Assembly: GCA_029884455.1 (NCBI GenBank)
Contig: JAOUHU010000009.1
Span: 1-64,000 of the forward strand
Length of the DNA stretch: 64,000 nucleotides
DNA from: Gammaproteobacteria bacterium
GTDB lineage: Bacteria > Pseudomonadota > Gammaproteobacteria > Steroidobacterales > Woeseiaceae
Direction: 5' to 3'
A program made the position numbers and the translations under genes. Shown piece after piece: positions 48,133 to 58,728 of this stretch (the stretch's first letter is position 1; each line of letters begins with the position of its first letter). The notes under the pieces are model-generated. The model was given only the letters and a program-made list of their open reading frames with translations. It searched no databases and had not been told where the DNA came from.

Positions 48133-48975
48133 GTGTCGGATCGAATGTCAAAAGCAAAAGACACGCTGCCGGAGCAGCCGTCCGACATTGGCAAGACAGT
48201 TGGCAATGTTCGCAGTGCCAACCCGTACGTTGTTGCCGAGAATGTCAATGTCTACTACGGCGACAATCACGCCATCAAGAACGTGTCACTCGAGATCGGC
48301 ACGAAGGAAGTTATCGCCTTGATCGGTCCGTCCGGTTGCGGCAAATCGACCTTTCTACGCTGCCTGAATCGCATGAATGACTCTATCGAAAATGCCAGGG
48401 TCAGCGGTCATATCAGCCTGGCCGGTACAGATATCTATAGTAAGGACCTGGATCCGGTCGCATTGCGGGCACGAGTCGGCATGGTATTCCAGAAACCGAA
48501 TCCGTTCCCGAAGAGTATTTACGACAATGTTGCCTACGGGCCGCGCATTCACGGTCTCGCCGCGAACCGAGCCGAACTCGACAATATCGTGCATACCAGC
48601 CTGGAAAGAGCCGGCCTGTTGAAGGAGGTCATTGACCGGCTCGACGAACCGGGTACCGGCCTGTCGGGCGGCCAACAACAACGGCTGTGTATAGCGCGGA
48701 CCATCGCGGTCGATCCGGATGTCATCCTGATGGACGAACCTTGTTCCGCTCTTGATCCAATCGCTACCGCCCGCATCGAAGACCTGATGTACGAGCTGTC
48801 AGAAGATTATGCAATCGTCATCGTCACGCACTCGATGCAACAGGCCGCGCGAGTATCGCAACGCGTCGCGTATTTTCACCTTGGATCACTGGTCGAAGTC
48901 GACGAAACGAACAGGATCTTCACCAACCCGCGGCACCGGCTTACCGAGGACTACATCACCGGTCGGATTGGATAA
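48133..48975 (+). CDS. pstB: Phosphate ABC transporter ATP-binding protein PstB
   Basis: 280 residues. The GTG at 48133 is kept because TAGGAG precedes it by 8 nt; an ATG at 48148 is the alternative. ABC ATPase motifs: Walker [21 protein letters not shown]-loop [21 protein letters not shown], signature [16 protein letters not shown], Walker [16 protein letters not shown] and H-loop [27 protein letters not shown] is diagnostic of PstB. Last gene of the pst operon; no phoU follows. Confidence 0.97.
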   Translation: MSDRMSKAKDTLPEQPSDIGKTVGNVRSANPYVVAENVNVYYGDNHAIKNVSLEIGTKEVIALIGPSGCGKSTFLRCLNRMNDSIENARVSGHISLAGTDIYSKDLDPVALRARVGMVFQKPNPFPKSIYDNVAYGPRIHGLAANRAELDNIVHTSLERAGLLKEVIDRLDEPGTGLSGGQQQRLCIARTIAVDPDVILMDEPCSALDPIATARIEDLMYELSEDYAIVIVTHSMQQAARVSQRVAYFHLGSLVEVDETNRIFTNPRHRLTEDYITGRIG

Positions 48976-49083
48976 CCTGCTGACCAATTCGATGTTGGTC
49001 GTGAGTGACGTGTTTTTCGACCGAAGTAAAGCGCAGCGTCAGCGAGCCATGAGGGAGAGAAATACGTCATTCGCGACCAGTCT

Positions 49084-49434
49084 CTAACGGTTTTGCAGGA
49101 ACTCCGAGAAGCGTTTTTCAGAGAAACCGACCGCGATGAAATGATCATCCTCGAGTACCGGGCGCTTGATGAGCGTCGGGCTTTCGATCATGACTGCCAG
49201 CGCCTTGTCATGCGTCAGCTCATTGCGGTCGACCTCGGGTATCTTGCGCCACGTCAGGCTGTTCTTGTTCAGCAGGCGCTGCCAGCCGATGCGCTGCACC
49301 CAGCGTTCCAGCATCTGGATACTGAGTCCGTCTTCGCGTAAATCGTGAAACCTATGCTCGATGTTCCTGGCCCGCAAAAAATTCCTCGCGTTCCTGCAGG
49401 TCTCGCAACTCTTGATGCCGTAAACCGTCAGCAA
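49084..49434 (-). CDS. ArsC/Spx-family thioredoxin-like protein (YffB type)
   Basis: 116-residue thioredoxin-fold protein: MLTVYGIKSCETCRNARNFLRARNIEHRFHDLREDGLS. It has a CETC pair at the position where YffB/Spx/ArsC proteins carry CxxC or a single Cys, then the ArsC-family core GWQRLLNKNSLTWRKIP and the cis-Pro region LIKRPVLEDDHFIAVGFSEKRFSEFL. True arsenate reductases are longer and have a different active site, so YffB-like is preferred. Its function is unclear. It lies 5 nt after dapD on the same strand, a pairing common in Gammaproteobacteria. Confidence 0.85.
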   Translation of the reverse strand: MLTVYGIKSCETCRNARNFLRARNIEHRFHDLREDGLSIQMLERWVQRIGWQRLLNKNSLTWRKIPEVDRNELTHDKALAVMIESPTLIKRPVLEDDHFIAVGFSEKRFSEFLQNR

Positions 49435-49439
49435 TGCAA

Positions 49440-50270
49440 TCAGCCTGGCTCGATATTACGCAGCAATTCATTGAGGCTGGTTTTGGCGCGCGTCTTTTCG
49501 TCCACGCGTTTGACAATAACCGCGCAGTACAATGAGTACTTGCCATCCCTGGATGGCAGGTTTCCCGATACCACCACCGACCCCGCCGGTACCCGGCCGT
49601 AGCTTATGCTGCCGCTGTCGCGATCATAAATTCGTGTGCTCTGGCCGATGTACACTCCCATTGAGATCACTGAGCCTTTCTCAACGATAACGCCCTCGAC
49701 GATTTCCGAGCGTGCGCCGATAAAACAATTGTCCTCGATGATTGTTGGTGCTGCCTGCACAGGTTCCAGTACACCGCCGATGCCAACGCCACCGGACAGG
49801 TGCACGTTCTTGCCGATCTGGGCACAGCTGCCGACGGTGGCCCAGGTATCTACCATGGTGCCGGAATCAACGCGGGCACCGATGTTGACGTAACTCGGCA
49901 TCAGCACCACATCCTTGGCGACGAACGCACCGCGACGTACGATGGCATCGGGAACAACGCGCACGCCGTCACGTCGGAAATCGGCGGCCGTGTAGTCGGC
50001 ATACTTGAGCGGCACTTTGTCGAAAAACCGGCTGTGCGAGCCGGCCATGACCGCGTTGTCCGTGAGGCGAAAACTCAGTAACACGGCTTTCTTAAGCCAT
50101 TGATTCACATGCCAGCCATCGGCTTGCGGTTCTGCAACCCGAACCGTGCCGGCATCGAGCAGCGCCACTGCATCGCGCACCGCCGCGCGAAGCTTCGCGG
50201 CGTCCGCCGCATCGGGCATCTGGCCGCCGTGCTCAAAACCGCGTTCGATGATATCGATCATGTCTTGCAT
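49440..50270 (-). CDS. dapD: 2,3,4,5-tetrahydropyridine-2,6-dicarboxylate N-succinyltransferase DapD
   Basis: 276-residue left-handed beta-helix acyltransferase, fourth step of the succinylase lysine/DAP pathway. Features: helical N-terminus [16 protein letters not shown], then [37 protein letters not shown], and hexapeptide repeats through [92 protein letters not shown]. The start overlaps the glnD stop by 13 nt, so the two are transcribed together. Confidence 0.97.
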   Translation of the reverse strand: MQDMIDIIERGFEHGGQMPDAADAAKLRAAVRDAVALLDAGTVRVAEPQADGWHVNQWLKKAVLLSFRLTDNAVMAGSHSRFFDKVPLKYADYTAADFRRDGVRVVPDAIVRRGAFVAKDVVLMPSYVNIGARVDSGTMVDTWATVGSCAQIGKNVHLSGGVGIGGVLEPVQAAPTIIEDNCFIGARSEIVEGVIVEKGSVISMGVYIGQSTRIYDRDSGSISYGRVPAGSVVVSGNLPSRDGKYSLYCAVIVKRVDEKTRAKTSLNELLRNIEPG

Positions 50271-52855
50271 TTATTGTCCAGTTTATCGACTAAAGCGTTC
50301 TGCAGGCGAGTTTTTGCGGATTCATCGAGCGGTTTGCCGGCTTCGTCGCAAATATAAAATACGTCCTCGGCGCGCTCGCCAATGGTCATGATTTTAGCAG
50401 CGTCAATATCGATGCCGAGATCGATAAAGACCTGCCCAACCTTGCTCAGAAGCCCTGGCTGGTCAGCGGCGACCAGGTTCATTACGGTGCGCCCATCCGG
50501 TGTGTTCTTGCCAAATTGCACGCTGGTATTGGTGTTAAACATGCGCAGGCGACGCGGCGCGGTGCGAGTTACCTTCGCTGTCTTCTCGTCGGCTGCGGTC
50601 AGTATGCGCGTTAGCGAGCGGCGAATCTTGCTAAGCCGCGCCTCGTCTATTTCCATGCGCTTGTCCAGCTCCATAAAAATGTAGGTATCGATGCTGTAGC
50701 CATCGGCGATCGGCACGATACGGGCGTCGACGATATTCATTCCCAATTCGTCGAGCACCGCCGTGGCATGCGCAAACGTATGCCGTATTCGCGGTGTGTA
50801 GAGCACCGCCTCGACACCGTCGCCGTTCTCCTGCAGGCGTACATCGACCAGGCTATCGGTGCCCTGGCGATCAGCACGCGCCAGCAGTTCCGTGTGCCAG
50901 ACGATTTCATCGCTGCGGTGACGCAGGTAGTAACCGTCGCTGAACAACTTCCAGACCGCGTCGACTTGCTCGCTGCGCATCTTGCGTTCCGCGAGCGTCT
51001 GCTTCGCCTGGGATTTTTTCTCGCTGATCAGCTGCTCGCGATCCATAGGATTTTCCAGGCCGCGGCGTAATGCCCGCTGCGTCAACTCGTACAAGTCGCC
51101 GAACAGCGTCGACTTCCACGAGTTCCACAGCTTCGGATTGGTGCCCCGCACGTCGGCGACCGTGAGCACATACAGGTAATCGAGGTGCAGCGGATCGCGG
51201 ACCAGCGATGCAAACTCGTCGATTACGGCCGGGTCGCCGAGGTCTTTTTTCTGTGCGGTGGTCGACAGGATCAAATGATTGCGTACCAGCCAGGCAACGA
51301 CGCGAGCGTCGTATTCACTCATGCCGTGTTCAAGGCAAAACGCCTCCGCGTCAACGGCACCCAGTTCGGAGTGATCGCCACCCCGACCCTTGGCAATGTC
51401 GTGAAACAGGCCGCCGAGGTAGGCAATTTCCGGTTTCTCAAACGACTGCATGATCTTGCTGCAGCGCGGATACTCGTGATCGAAACGCGACAAGGCAAAG
51501 CGGCGCAAGTTGCTGACCACGAACAAGGTGTGTTCGTCTACCGTATAGGCGTGAAACAGGTCGTACTGCATGCGACCAACGATCCGGCCGAATGACGGTA
51601 TGTACAGGCCGAGTACGCCATAAAGATTCATGCGCCTGAGTTCGTGAGTGACGCCGGCCGGGGCCCGCAGGATGGCAAGGAACAGGCGATGATTCCGCGG
51701 GTTCTGCCGGAACTCTTCATCGATCAGGTGCAGATTGCGCTTGATCAGGCCGACCGTATAGGCGCTGACACCGCGAATTTCCGGATTTTGCTGCAGTAGC
51801 AGGAACAGTTCGAGCAAGGCGGATGGATCGCGCCGGAAGACTCGGTCATCGACCGTCTGCAGATAGCCGTTCTTCACCTGGAATCGCTGGTTTAGCGGCA
51901 CTGGCTCGGCCGACGGGTCCATCAGGATTGCTTCTTCGAACAGCTGCAACAACATTTCGTTGAGACGGCTCAGGTCCATCACGGTGCGGTAGTAGCGCTG
52001 CATCAGTTGTTCGACCGCCAATGTGTAGCGAGCATCTTCGTAACCGAGCATTTTCGCCAGGTTGATCTGGTGATCGAACAGCAACCGGTCCTCGCGCCGG
52101 CCGGTCAGGATATGCAGGGCAAAGCGGATGCGCCACAGGAACTGCTGGCCTTCGTGCAGGCGCCGGACCTGGCCCGGCGTCAGGAACCGGTGTTGTACCA
52201 GCTCGGCCAGTGTGTCCACGCCGAAATAACGCTTCGCCACCCAGCCAATCATCTGGATATCCCTGAGTCCACCAGGGCTGCTCTTGACGTTGGGTTCCAG
52301 CTTGTACGCGGAATCGTCGTAGCGATGATGGCGCTCGATCTGCTCCTTGCGCTTTTCAGCAAAGAATTTCGCGGGCGGCCAGATCCTGTCGGCCGCGATC
52401 GCTGCCTGCATGTCGATATAGAGCTCCGCCGGACCCGTAATCAAGCGCGACTCCATGAGCGTCGTGACCACCGTGAGGTCGGCCTTGGCCTCGTCATGGC
52501 ATTGCGCCACGGTGCGGGCGCTTTGGCCGATCTCCAGGCCGACGTCCCACAAGGCGGTGATGAAATTTGACAGTTGCGCCTTGCAGGTGTCGGAAAACTT
52601 TTTCGGCAGCAGTACAAGAATATCGACGTCGGAATAGGGGTGCAGCTCGCCGCGGCCATAGCCGCCGACCGCGACCAGGGCAGCCGTGCCGACACAGTCC
52701 GGCGCGTATTCTTGCCAGAGCTGGGTCACGATCGAGTCAACCACGGCTGCACGCTCATGCACCAGCACAACAACCGACTCGCCGGCCAGGAATCGGGCTC
52801 GAATATCGGCGTTGGCAGCGTCCAGCTCGGCGCGATTCGTGACTAAATAACTCAT
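50258..52855 (-). CDS. glnD: [Protein-PII] uridylyltransferase/uridylyl-removing enzyme GlnD
   Basis: 865-residue nitrogen sensor that uridylylates PII under nitrogen limitation and reverses it with glutamine. Nucleotidyltransferase motif [24 protein letters not shown] (~65-90), HD phosphohydrolase motif [24 protein letters not shown] (~450-475), and two C-terminal ACT domains ([38 protein letters not shown] and [45 protein letters not shown]). Full length. It lies 18 nt after map on the same strand. Confidence 0.97.
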   Translation of the reverse strand: MSYLVTNRAELDAANADIRARFLAGESVVVLVHERAAVVDSIVTQLWQEYAPDCVGTAALVAVGGYGRGELHPYSDVDILVLLPKKFSDTCKAQLSNFITALWDVGLEIGQSARTVAQCHDEAKADLTVVTTLMESRLITGPAELYIDMQAAIAADRIWPPAKFFAEKRKEQIERHHRYDDSAYKLEPNVKSSPGGLRDIQMIGWVAKRYFGVDTLAELVQHRFLTPGQVRRLHEGQQFLWRIRFALHILTGRREDRLLFDHQINLAKMLGYEDARYTLAVEQLMQRYYRTVMDLSRLNEMLLQLFEEAILMDPSAEPVPLNQRFQVKNGYLQTVDDRVFRRDPSALLELFLLLQQNPEIRGVSAYTVGLIKRNLHLIDEEFRQNPRNHRLFLAILRAPAGVTHELRRMNLYGVLGLYIPSFGRIVGRMQYDLFHAYTVDEHTLFVVSNLRRFALSRFDHEYPRCSKIMQSFEKPEIAYLGGLFHDIAKGRGGDHSELGAVDAEAFCLEHGMSEYDARVVAWLVRNHLILSTTAQKKDLGDPAVIDEFASLVRDPLHLDYLYVLTVADVRGTNPKLWNSWKSTLFGDLYELTQRALRRGLENPMDREQLISEKKSQAKQTLAERKMRSEQVDAVWKLFSDGYYLRHRSDEIVWHTELLARADRQGTDSLVDVRLQENGDGVEAVLYTPRIRHTFAHATAVLDELGMNIVDARIVPIADGYSIDTYIFMELDKRMEIDEARLSKIRRSLTRILTAADEKTAKVTRTAPRRLRMFNTNTSVQFGKNTPDGRTVMNLVAADQPGLLSKVGQVFIDLGIDIDAAKIMTIGERAEDVFYICDEAGKPLDESAKTRLQNALVDKLDNKCKT

Positions 52856-52873
52856 TGAAATATCAAGCTAAAA

Positions 52874-53638
52874 TTATCTATCAGCGGAGCCAAGCGTGAG
52901 TACCTCGTAGCCGGTTTCGGTCACCAGCACGGTGTGCTCCCACTGTGCCGACAAACTGTGGTCCTTGGTGACCACGGTCCAGCCATCGGGCAGCAGTTTT
53001 ACCGCCGCCTTGCCGGCATTCACCATGGGTTCCACGGTCAGCGTCATACCTGCCTTGAGCTCAAGTCCGGTACCGGCTGAACCGTAGTGCAAAACCTGCG
53101 GGTCCTCGTGAAATACGCGGCCGATACCATGGCCGCAGTACTCACGGACGACCGAAAACCGGTTTTTTTCCACGTGCTTCTGAATTGCCGCACCAACATC
53201 GCCGAGCCGTTTGCCTGCGGCGAGCTCCGCAATGCCCAGCCACATACCCTCAAACGAAACATCCGACAAGCGCTGCGCCTGTACGCTGGGCTTGCCTACA
53301 AAGTACATGCGGCTGGTATCGCCATGAAATCCATCCTTGATTACCGTAACGTCGATATTCACCACGTCGCCGCTCTTCAGCGTGCGTTCGCCGGGGATTC
53401 CGTGGCAGACCACGTGATTCACCGAGGTACAGATTGATTTGGGGAAGCCGCGATAGTTGAGCGGTGCCGGAACGGCCTTCTGCACTTCGACAATATAGTC
53501 ATGACAGATCGTATCCAGCTGCCCGGTAGTCACGCCGGCCTGCACGTATGCGCCGATCATGTCCAGCACGTCGGCCGCCAGGCGGCCCGCGACACGCATT
53601 TTGTCCTGTTCTTCAGCTGTTTTGATCGTAACTGTCAT
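52874..53638 (-). CDS. map: Methionine aminopeptidase type I
   Basis: 254 residues. Removes N-terminal Met from nascent proteins. Pita-bread fold motifs: [54 protein letters not shown] (His and two metal Asp), [22 protein letters not shown] and the metal Glu of [48 protein letters not shown]. It is divergent from rpsB, the standard gammaproteobacterial order; a REP-like palindrome begins 15 nt upstream of its start. Confidence 0.97.
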   Translation of the reverse strand: MTVTIKTAEEQDKMRVAGRLAADVLDMIGAYVQAGVTTGQLDTICHDYIVEVQKAVPAPLNYRGFPKSICTSVNHVVCHGIPGERTLKSGDVVNIDVTVIKDGFHGDTSRMYFVGKPSVQAQRLSDVSFEGMWLGIAELAAGKRLGDVGAAIQKHVEKNRFSVVREYCGHGIGRVFHEDPQVLHYGSAGTGLELKAGMTLTVEPMVNAGKAAVKLLPDGWTVVTKDHSLSAQWEHTVLVTETGYEVLTLGSADR

Positions 53639-53652
53639 CGTGCGCTCAAAAA

Positions 53653-53721
53653 GGGGTCAGAGCCCTTTTTCTACCACATATGGGTTACGCCCATATCTGG
53701 GAAAAAAAGGGCTCTGACCCC
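53653..53721. repeat. REP-like palindrome, copy 2 (with inner hairpin)
   Basis: Outer arms GGGGTCAGAGCCCTTTTT (53653-53670) and its exact complement (53704-53721) enclose a smaller hairpin, ATATGGG-TTACG-CCCATAT. The core is identical to copy 1 at 25183 except for arm ends and loop. Its placement in the map/rpsB promoter region is notable, because the element lies only 15 nt from the map start codon and about 27 nt from the rpsB -35. Confidence 0.85.
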
Positions 53722-53747
53722 GGTCGGTTTATGTAGTGGCAAGGCCA

Positions 53748-53776
53748 TTGTTGCTAGCGACCGGCTATGGTATAAA
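53748..53776 (+). promoter_or_regulatory. Sigma-70-type promoter for rpsB-tsf
   Basis: TTGTTG (53748-53753), 17-nt spacer, TATAAA (53771-53776), followed at once by a GC-rich GCGCGCGCCC discriminator typical of ribosomal and stringently controlled promoters. It leaves a leader of about 107 nt before the rpsB ATG, long enough for S2 feedback on its own mRNA; I did not resolve a known leader fold. Confidence 0.7.
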
Positions 53777-53890
53777 GCGCGCGCCCTAGAGGCAATTAAT
53801 CCACACGAACACCGTCACGTCACGCTGGGTGCCCCACCAAAAAAGGGGTTGCGAGTCGGGGTGTTCGGAGGCCTAACCCGGAGAAATAAC

Positions 53891-54883
53891 ATGGCAGACG
53901 TATCCATGCGCCAGATGCTTGAGGCTGGCGTGCATTTTGGTCACCAGACCCGTTACTGGAACCCGAAGATGGCACCCTACATCTTTGGTGAACGTAACAA
54001 GATTCATATCATCAATCTTGAAAAGAGCCTGCCCATGGCTCGTGAAGCCGCTGCATTCGTCAAAGCGACGATTGCCGATGGCGGCAAAGTCCTGTTTGTC
54101 GGCACCAAGCGCGCCGCGCGCGAGTCGATGCGCAATCACGCTGTGCGCTGCGGCATGCCATTTGTCAGCTATCGCTGGCTCGGTGGCATGCTGACGAACT
54201 ACAAGACCATTCGCCAGTCCGTGAAGCGACTGATGACGCTGGAGAAAATGGCGGAAGAGGGCGGTTTTGAAGGCCTCACCAAGAAGGAAGTGCTGGGTCT
54301 GAGTCGCGAGCAGGAAAAGCTTGAGCGCAGTCTTGGCGGCATCAAGGAAATGCCCTCTTTGCCCGACGCCCTTTTTGTTGTCGACGTTGATCACGAAGAC
54401 ATAGCAGTTCGGGAAGCACGCAAGCTCGGTATCCCGGTAGTCGCCATTGTTGATACCAATTGTTCGCCGGAGGGCGTGGATTACATCATTCCGGGTAATG
54501 ACGACGCGATGCGCGCGATCGAGCTGTACGCCGGCATGATTGCCGATGCGGTGCTGGACGGTAAGGCATCGCTGCCTGAAGTTGCCCTGGGTGAGGACGA
54601 GTTCGTGGAACTGGACTCCGAGGGCAACGTCAAGAAGGCCGCCGGGCGGAAGAAAAAACCGGCAAAGAAGGCGACGATCAAGAAGAAAGTCGCTGCCCGA
54701 CCTGCAATCGATATGGCCGAGGCGGCGGCGCCAGTCGACGCAGAAGATGCTGCCGAGGCGAAAGTAGCGGCCAGGCCCGAGGCACCGGCGAAGAAGACTA
54801 CCAAGAAGGCCGGCAAGACAACCACAAAGAAGACCGCCAAAAAGTCCGTCAGGAAAGCGGATGGAGATGGCGATGACGATTAA
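53891..54883 (+). CDS. rpsB: 30S ribosomal protein S2 with a ~95-residue lysine/alanine-rich C-terminal tail
   Basis: 330 residues from the ATG at 53891 ([47 protein letters not shown]); the track start is far upstream. The S2 core is complete: [88 protein letters not shown]. Canonical S2 ends near residue 240; here a tail continues with [25 protein letters not shown], an acidic-alanine linker, and [33 protein letters not shown]. This resembles histone H1-like low-complexity tails. The tail's last codons overlap the start of tsf. Confidence 0.96.
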   Translation: MADVSMRQMLEAGVHFGHQTRYWNPKMAPYIFGERNKIHIINLEKSLPMAREAAAFVKATIADGGKVLFVGTKRAARESMRNHAVRCGMPFVSYRWLGGMLTNYKTIRQSVKRLMTLEKMAEEGGFEGLTKKEVLGLSREQEKLERSLGGIKEMPSLPDALFVVDVDHEDIAVREARKLGIPVVAIVDTNCSPEGVDYIIPGNDDAMRAIELYAGMIADAVLDGKASLPEVALGEDEFVELDSEGNVKKAAGRKKKPAKKATIKKKVAARPAIDMAEAAAPVDAEDAAEAKVAARPEAPAKKTTKKAGKTTTKKTAKKSVRKADGDGDDD

Positions 54884-55748
54884 TGCTGCGCTCGTCAAGG
54901 AGCTGCGTGAGCGTACCGGTGCCGGCATGATGGAATGCAAAAAAGCACTGGTTGAGGCGAGCGGGGATCTGGATGCCGCGGCGGAAGTGTTGCGGATCTC
55001 CGGCCAGGCGAAGGCTGACAAGAAGGCCAGCCGCATTGCTGCCGAAGGCCGGGTGGTTGTGGCGGAGGGCAATAACGAAGCCGTCATTGTGGAGATCAAC
55101 TCCGAAACCGACTTCGTTGCGAAAGACGAAAATTTTGTCGCGTTCGCCGATGCAGTTGCAGCAGTTGCGCTGCAGTCGGACGCCAGGGACGTGGTCGAGC
55201 TGGTTGAGCAAGAACTCGCTGATGGCAACACTGTCGAAACCGCCCGCACGGAACTGATCGCGAAAGTTGGCGAGAACATCAGCGTGCGCCGCATGGCACG
55301 CGTCGCATCCAGCGGCGTAATCGGCAGCTACTTGCACGGCGCCCGCATTGGCACGCTTGTAGCGCTGCAGGGTGGCAGCGCGGAATTGGCGCGCGATCTC
55401 GCAATGCATGTCGCGGCCAGCAATCCGCAGTGTATCGATGAGTCCGGAGTGCCTGAGGCGGTACTTGAATCGGAACGCCGCATCGAGACGGAGAAGGCGC
55501 AGGGTTCCGGCAAGCCGGCCGAAATCATCGCAAAGATGGTGTCCGGCCGGATCAACAAGTTCCTCAAGGAAATAACCCTGCTGGGCCAGCCCTTCGTCAA
55601 GGATCCGGATACCAGCGTTGCCAAGCTGCTGGCGGCAGCCAATGCCACTGTGACCGCGTTCGTGCGCTTCGAGGTTGGCGAAGGCATCGAAAAAAAGGTC
55701 GACAATTTTGTCGAAGAGGTCATGGCCCAGGTCAAGGGTGCGCGCTGA
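54873..55748 (+). CDS. tsf: Elongation factor Ts
   Basis: 291 residues from the ATG at 54873 ([41 protein letters not shown]); ATGs at 54867 and 54861 would add two or four residues, and GGAG six nt before 54873 favours that one. UBA domain at the N-terminus, then the EF-Tu contact region [23 protein letters not shown] and the dimerisation core. EF-Ts recycles EF-Tu-GDP. The gene begins 11 nt before the rpsB stop, so translation is coupled, whereas rpsB and tsf are usually separated by a gap. Confidence 0.95.
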   Translation: MTINAALVKELRERTGAGMMECKKALVEASGDLDAAAEVLRISGQAKADKKASRIAAEGRVVVAEGNNEAVIVEINSETDFVAKDENFVAFADAVAAVALQSDARDVVELVEQELADGNTVETARTELIAKVGENISVRRMARVASSGVIGSYLHGARIGTLVALQGGSAELARDLAMHVAASNPQCIDESGVPEAVLESERRIETEKAQGSGKPAEIIAKMVSGRINKFLKEITLLGQPFVKDPDTSVAKLLAAANATVTAFVRFEVGEGIEKKVDNFVEEVMAQVKGAR

Positions 55749-55869
55749 GGTTTCTCGCTTAAGCTATTGATTTAATAGAGACCAGTAACAGCGAATACGC
55801 TAGAATAACGGCCGCCCCGGGGGTTACCAAAGCGCCCGGCAGTCGTTTCACAACAGAGAAGGCTTGCTG

Positions 55870-56592
55870 ATGAGTGATTCCCCGGTCCGGTACCGTCGCG
55901 TCCTGCTAAAGCTTAGCGGCGAAGCATTGATGGGTGACCTGGACTACGGAATCGAGCCGCAGGTAATTCAACGCATGGCCGCCGAGATCGCAACGGTGCA
56001 GAAGACCGGCATCGAAATTGCGATCGTCATCGGTGGTGGCAATATCTTTCGTGGCGCAGGCCTTGCGCGCGCCGGTATGGACCGCGTTACCGGCGATTAC
56101 ATGGGCATGCTGGCAACCGTCATGAATGCGCTCGCCATTCAGGATGCGCTCGAGTCCAAAGGCGTTTTTGCACGCGTCATGTCCGCGTTGCAGATTCACG
56201 ACGTCTGCGAAGACTATATCCGGCGCCGCGCCGTGCGCCACCTTGAGAAAGGGCGCGTGGTGATTATGGCGGCCGGTACTGGCAATCCGTTTTTCACGAC
56301 TGACACGGCGGCAAGCCTGCGTGCTATCGAAATTGGTGCCGATATTTTGCTCAAGGCCACCAAGGTGAACGGGGTCTACGATTCGGACCCGGTGACCAAC
56401 CTTCGCGCCAAACACTATAAGACGGTGAGTTTTGATACCGTGCTTGCTGACAAACTGATGGTCATGGACGCGACAGCAATTGTGATGTGTCGCGACAACT
56501 GCCTGCCGTTGCGGGTATTCGATCTCACGCGTGAAAATGCCTTGGTCGAAGCCATGTCCGGTCGGGAAATCGGCACCCTGGTGACCGCCTGA
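55870..56592 (+). CDS. pyrH: UMP kinase
   Basis: 240 residues from the ATG at 55870 ([33 protein letters not shown]); the track begins at a TTG two codons earlier. Amino-acid-kinase family: [84 protein letters not shown] and [25 protein letters not shown]. Phosphorylates UMP to UDP. A weak possible promoter (TAGAAT at the -10 position) lies in the 121-nt gap after tsf. Confidence 0.97.
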   Translation: MSDSPVRYRRVLLKLSGEALMGDLDYGIEPQVIQRMAAEIATVQKTGIEIAIVIGGGNIFRGAGLARAGMDRVTGDYMGMLATVMNALAIQDALESKGVFARVMSALQIHDVCEDYIRRRAVRHLEKGRVVIMAAGTGNPFFTTDTAASLRAIEIGADILLKATKVNGVYDSDPVTNLRAKHYKTVSFDTVLADKLMVMDATAIVMCRDNCLPLRVFDLTRENALVEAMSGREIGTLVTA

Positions 56593-56626
56593 CGGCAGCA
56601 GCAAATATGAATTAGGGGCAAGTATT

Positions 56627-57184
56627 GTGTTGAATGAAATCAAGAAGCAGGCGGCCGATCGCATGGCAAAGAGCGTCGCGGCTCTGAAACTGGAGTTGAC
56701 CAAGCTGCGTACAGGTCGGGCACACACCAGTTTGCTGGATCATATAACGGTTGAGTACTACGGCAGCCAGGTGCCGCTGAACCAGGTTGCCAATGTCGGC
56801 GTCGAGGATTCGCGCACGCTCACCGTGTCTCCGTGGGAGAGGAACATGGTGTCAGTGATCGAGAAGGCAATTATGACCTCCGACCTCGGATTGAATCCTG
56901 CATCGGCCGGCAACCTGATCCGTGTGCCGTTGCCGGCGCTGACCGAGGAACGCCGCAAGGACATGATTCGCGTAGTACGCAATGAAGCCGAAGGTGGTCG
57001 TATCGCAATTCGCAATATTCGGCGCGATGCGATCAGCGATATCAAGGAATTGCTCAAGGAAAAGATGATCGGTGAAGACGAGGAGCGTCGCGGTGAAGAC
57101 GAGATTCAGACGATCACCAATAAGTATGTCGCCGAGATCGACAAGGTACTGGCCGACAAGGAAGCTGAGTTACTCGAGGTCTAG
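56627..57184 (+). CDS. frr: Ribosome recycling factor
   Basis: 185 residues from a GTG at 56627 with AGGGGCAAG upstream; (M)[56 protein letters not shown] aligns with E. coli RRF from residue 1. The C-terminal coiled coil [54 protein letters not shown] is intact. Splits post-termination ribosomes with EF-G. It sits in the standard pyrH-frr-uppS order. Confidence 0.97.
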   Translation: MLNEIKKQAADRMAKSVAALKLELTKLRTGRAHTSLLDHITVEYYGSQVPLNQVANVGVEDSRTLTVSPWERNMVSVIEKAIMTSDLGLNPASAGNLIRVPLPALTEERRKDMIRVVRNEAEGGRIAIRNIRRDAISDIKELLKEKMIGEDEERRGEDEIQTITNKYVAEIDKVLADKEAELLEV

Positions 57185-57211
57185 AAACCTTCCCGGGTAT
57201 TGCAGCTCTCA

Positions 57212-57946
57212 ATGACATCAAATCCGAACATTCCCAAGCATGTTGCCGTAATCATGGACGGTAATGGCCGGTGGGCGCGAAAGCGTGGCTTGCCGCGGCA
57301 TATGGGGCATCGTTCGGGTGTATCGGCGGTACGCAATATTGTCGAGGTCGCCGCGAAACGTGGTGTTGATTACCTGACACTGTTTGCATTCAGCAGTGAG
57401 AACTGGAACCGGCCACGCGAGGAAGTCAGCAAGTTGATGGGCTTATTTGTCGAAGCTCTGCAACGAGAAGTTGATGAACTGCATCGTAATAATGTAAGGC
57501 TCGAATTTATCGGCGCGCGACAGCAGTTGCAGGCAAAGTTGTGCGACATGATTTCGGCCGCCGAGCGGCAGACGCACGCTAATAACGGCCTGCGCCTGCA
57601 GGTGGCCGTGGCTTACGGCGGTCGCTGGGACATTGTGCAGGCAGCGCAGTCGCTGGCGAAGCAGGTCGCAGCCGGTGAGCTGCAGCCGGGTGCCATTGAC
57701 GATGCGGCATTCTCGAACGAGTTGGCACTGAAGGGAGTTCCTGATCCTGATTTGCTCATCCGCACCGGTGGCGAGCAGCGCATCAGCAATTTTCTGCTGT
57801 GGAATCTCGCCTATGCGGAATTGTGGTTTTGCGACACCCTTTGGCCCGATTTCGGCGAGCAGCAGTTCGACAATGCGCTGGAATTTTATGCGCAGCGTGA
57901 ACGCCGTTACGGGCATACTGCTGAACAGGTAGAGGCGGCCAGTTGA
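57212..57946 (+). CDS. uppS: Undecaprenyl diphosphate synthase
   Basis: 244 residues from the ATG at 57212 (MTSNPNIPKHVAVIMDGNGRWARKRGLPRHMGHRSG), with catalytic Asp in MDGNGRWA. Further cis-prenyltransferase motifs are LTLFAFSSENWNRPREEV, RLQVAVAYGGRWDIVQA and DLLIRTGGEQRISNFLLWNLAYAELWF. It condenses eight isopentenyl units onto farnesyl diphosphate, giving the lipid carrier for peptidoglycan and LPS. The stop shares its last base with the cdsA ATG. Confidence 0.96.
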   Translation: MTSNPNIPKHVAVIMDGNGRWARKRGLPRHMGHRSGVSAVRNIVEVAAKRGVDYLTLFAFSSENWNRPREEVSKLMGLFVEALQREVDELHRNNVRLEFIGARQQLQAKLCDMISAAERQTHANNGLRLQVAVAYGGRWDIVQAAQSLAKQVAAGELQPGAIDDAAFSNELALKGVPDPDLLIRTGGEQRISNFLLWNLAYAELWFCDTLWPDFGEQQFDNALEFYAQRERRYGHTAEQVEAAS

Positions 57947-58728
57947 TGAAGCAGCGAATTCTGACCGCGATAATTGCGTTGGCGATTCTCGGCGTGCTGT
58001 TGTTTTTCTCGCCGCCATTCTTGGTCAGTGCCGTCATTGGCTTGCTGTTGCTTGCAGGCGCTTGGGAATGGTCCGGGTTCCTGGCCAGGCGCAACAATAC
58101 AACGCGTGTCGTATACGTTCTCATGATTGGTGTCCTGATCGTCGCCATGACGACTGTGCCGGCACCACACAAGGAAATAATTTTGATGTTCAGCCTCGCC
58201 TGGTGGGCGATTGCGCTGTTCTGGACGTTTTTTTTTCCGACACCGATTGCCGAACCTGTGCGCTGGCTGGTCGGCGTATTGGTGCTGGTGCCGCTGCACG
58301 CGGCATTGATGCTGTTGTATGCCGCTGGTCCGACTGTCCTGTTGTTCGCGTTGTTGGTTGTCTGGGTTGCGGACAGTGGCGCTTACGCCGCGGGCAAGAC
58401 GCTCGGCCGGGTGAAGCTAGCGCCGCAAATCAGCCCGGGCAAGACCTGGGAAGGTGTTATTGGCGGATTGCTTGCGGTCATGTTGTTGATTGGCCTGCGT
58501 TCCTTCAAGGTCGAAACCAATTTCGCCGTGCTGGTGCCGTTTTGCCTCGGCGCTGCTGCTTTGTCGGTAGTCGGTGACCTGACGGTCAGCATGTTCAAGC
58601 GCACCGCTGGCTTGAAAGACAGTGGCACGCTGTTCCCTGGCCACGGTGGCGTGCTGGATCGCATCGACAGCGTGGCTGCCGCAGCACCATTGTTTGCGCT
58701 TGGACTGAAGTGGGCAGGTGTCCAATGA
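57946..58728 (+). CDS. cdsA: Phosphatidate cytidylyltransferase CdsA
   Basis: 260-residue polytopic enzyme making CDP-diacylglycerol from phosphatidate and CTP. About seven to eight transmembrane helices. The C-terminal family signature is SMFKRTAGLKDSGTLFPGHGGVLDRIDS, preceded by VADSGAYAAGKTLGRVKLAPQISPGKTWEGVIGG. Starts at the ATG at 57946. Its stop overlaps the ATG of a 42-codon ORF where dxr would be expected. Confidence 0.95.
   Translation: MKQRILTAIIALAILGVLLFFSPPFLVSAVIGLLLLAGAWEWSGFLARRNNTTRVVYVLMIGVLIVAMTTVPAPHKEIILMFSLAWWAIALFWTFFFPTPIAEPVRWLVGVLVLVPLHAALMLLYAAGPTVLLFALLVVWVADSGAYAAGKTLGRVKLAPQISPGKTWEGVIGGLLAVMLLIGLRSFKVETNFAVLVPFCLGAAALSVVGDLTVSMFKRTAGLKDSGTLFPGHGGVLDRIDSVAAAAPLFALGLKWAGVQ

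Noticed and set aside
48976-49083. Possible terminator after pstB (GACCAA ... TTGGTC)
   Set aside because: Only a 6-bp stem with a 7-nt loop and no U-run; too weak to annotate.
53501-53890. Upstream extension of the rpsB ORF in the track
   Set aside because: It runs back through the REP-like palindrome and promoter; S2 proteins start at [10 protein letters not shown] and a promoter and leader precede it.
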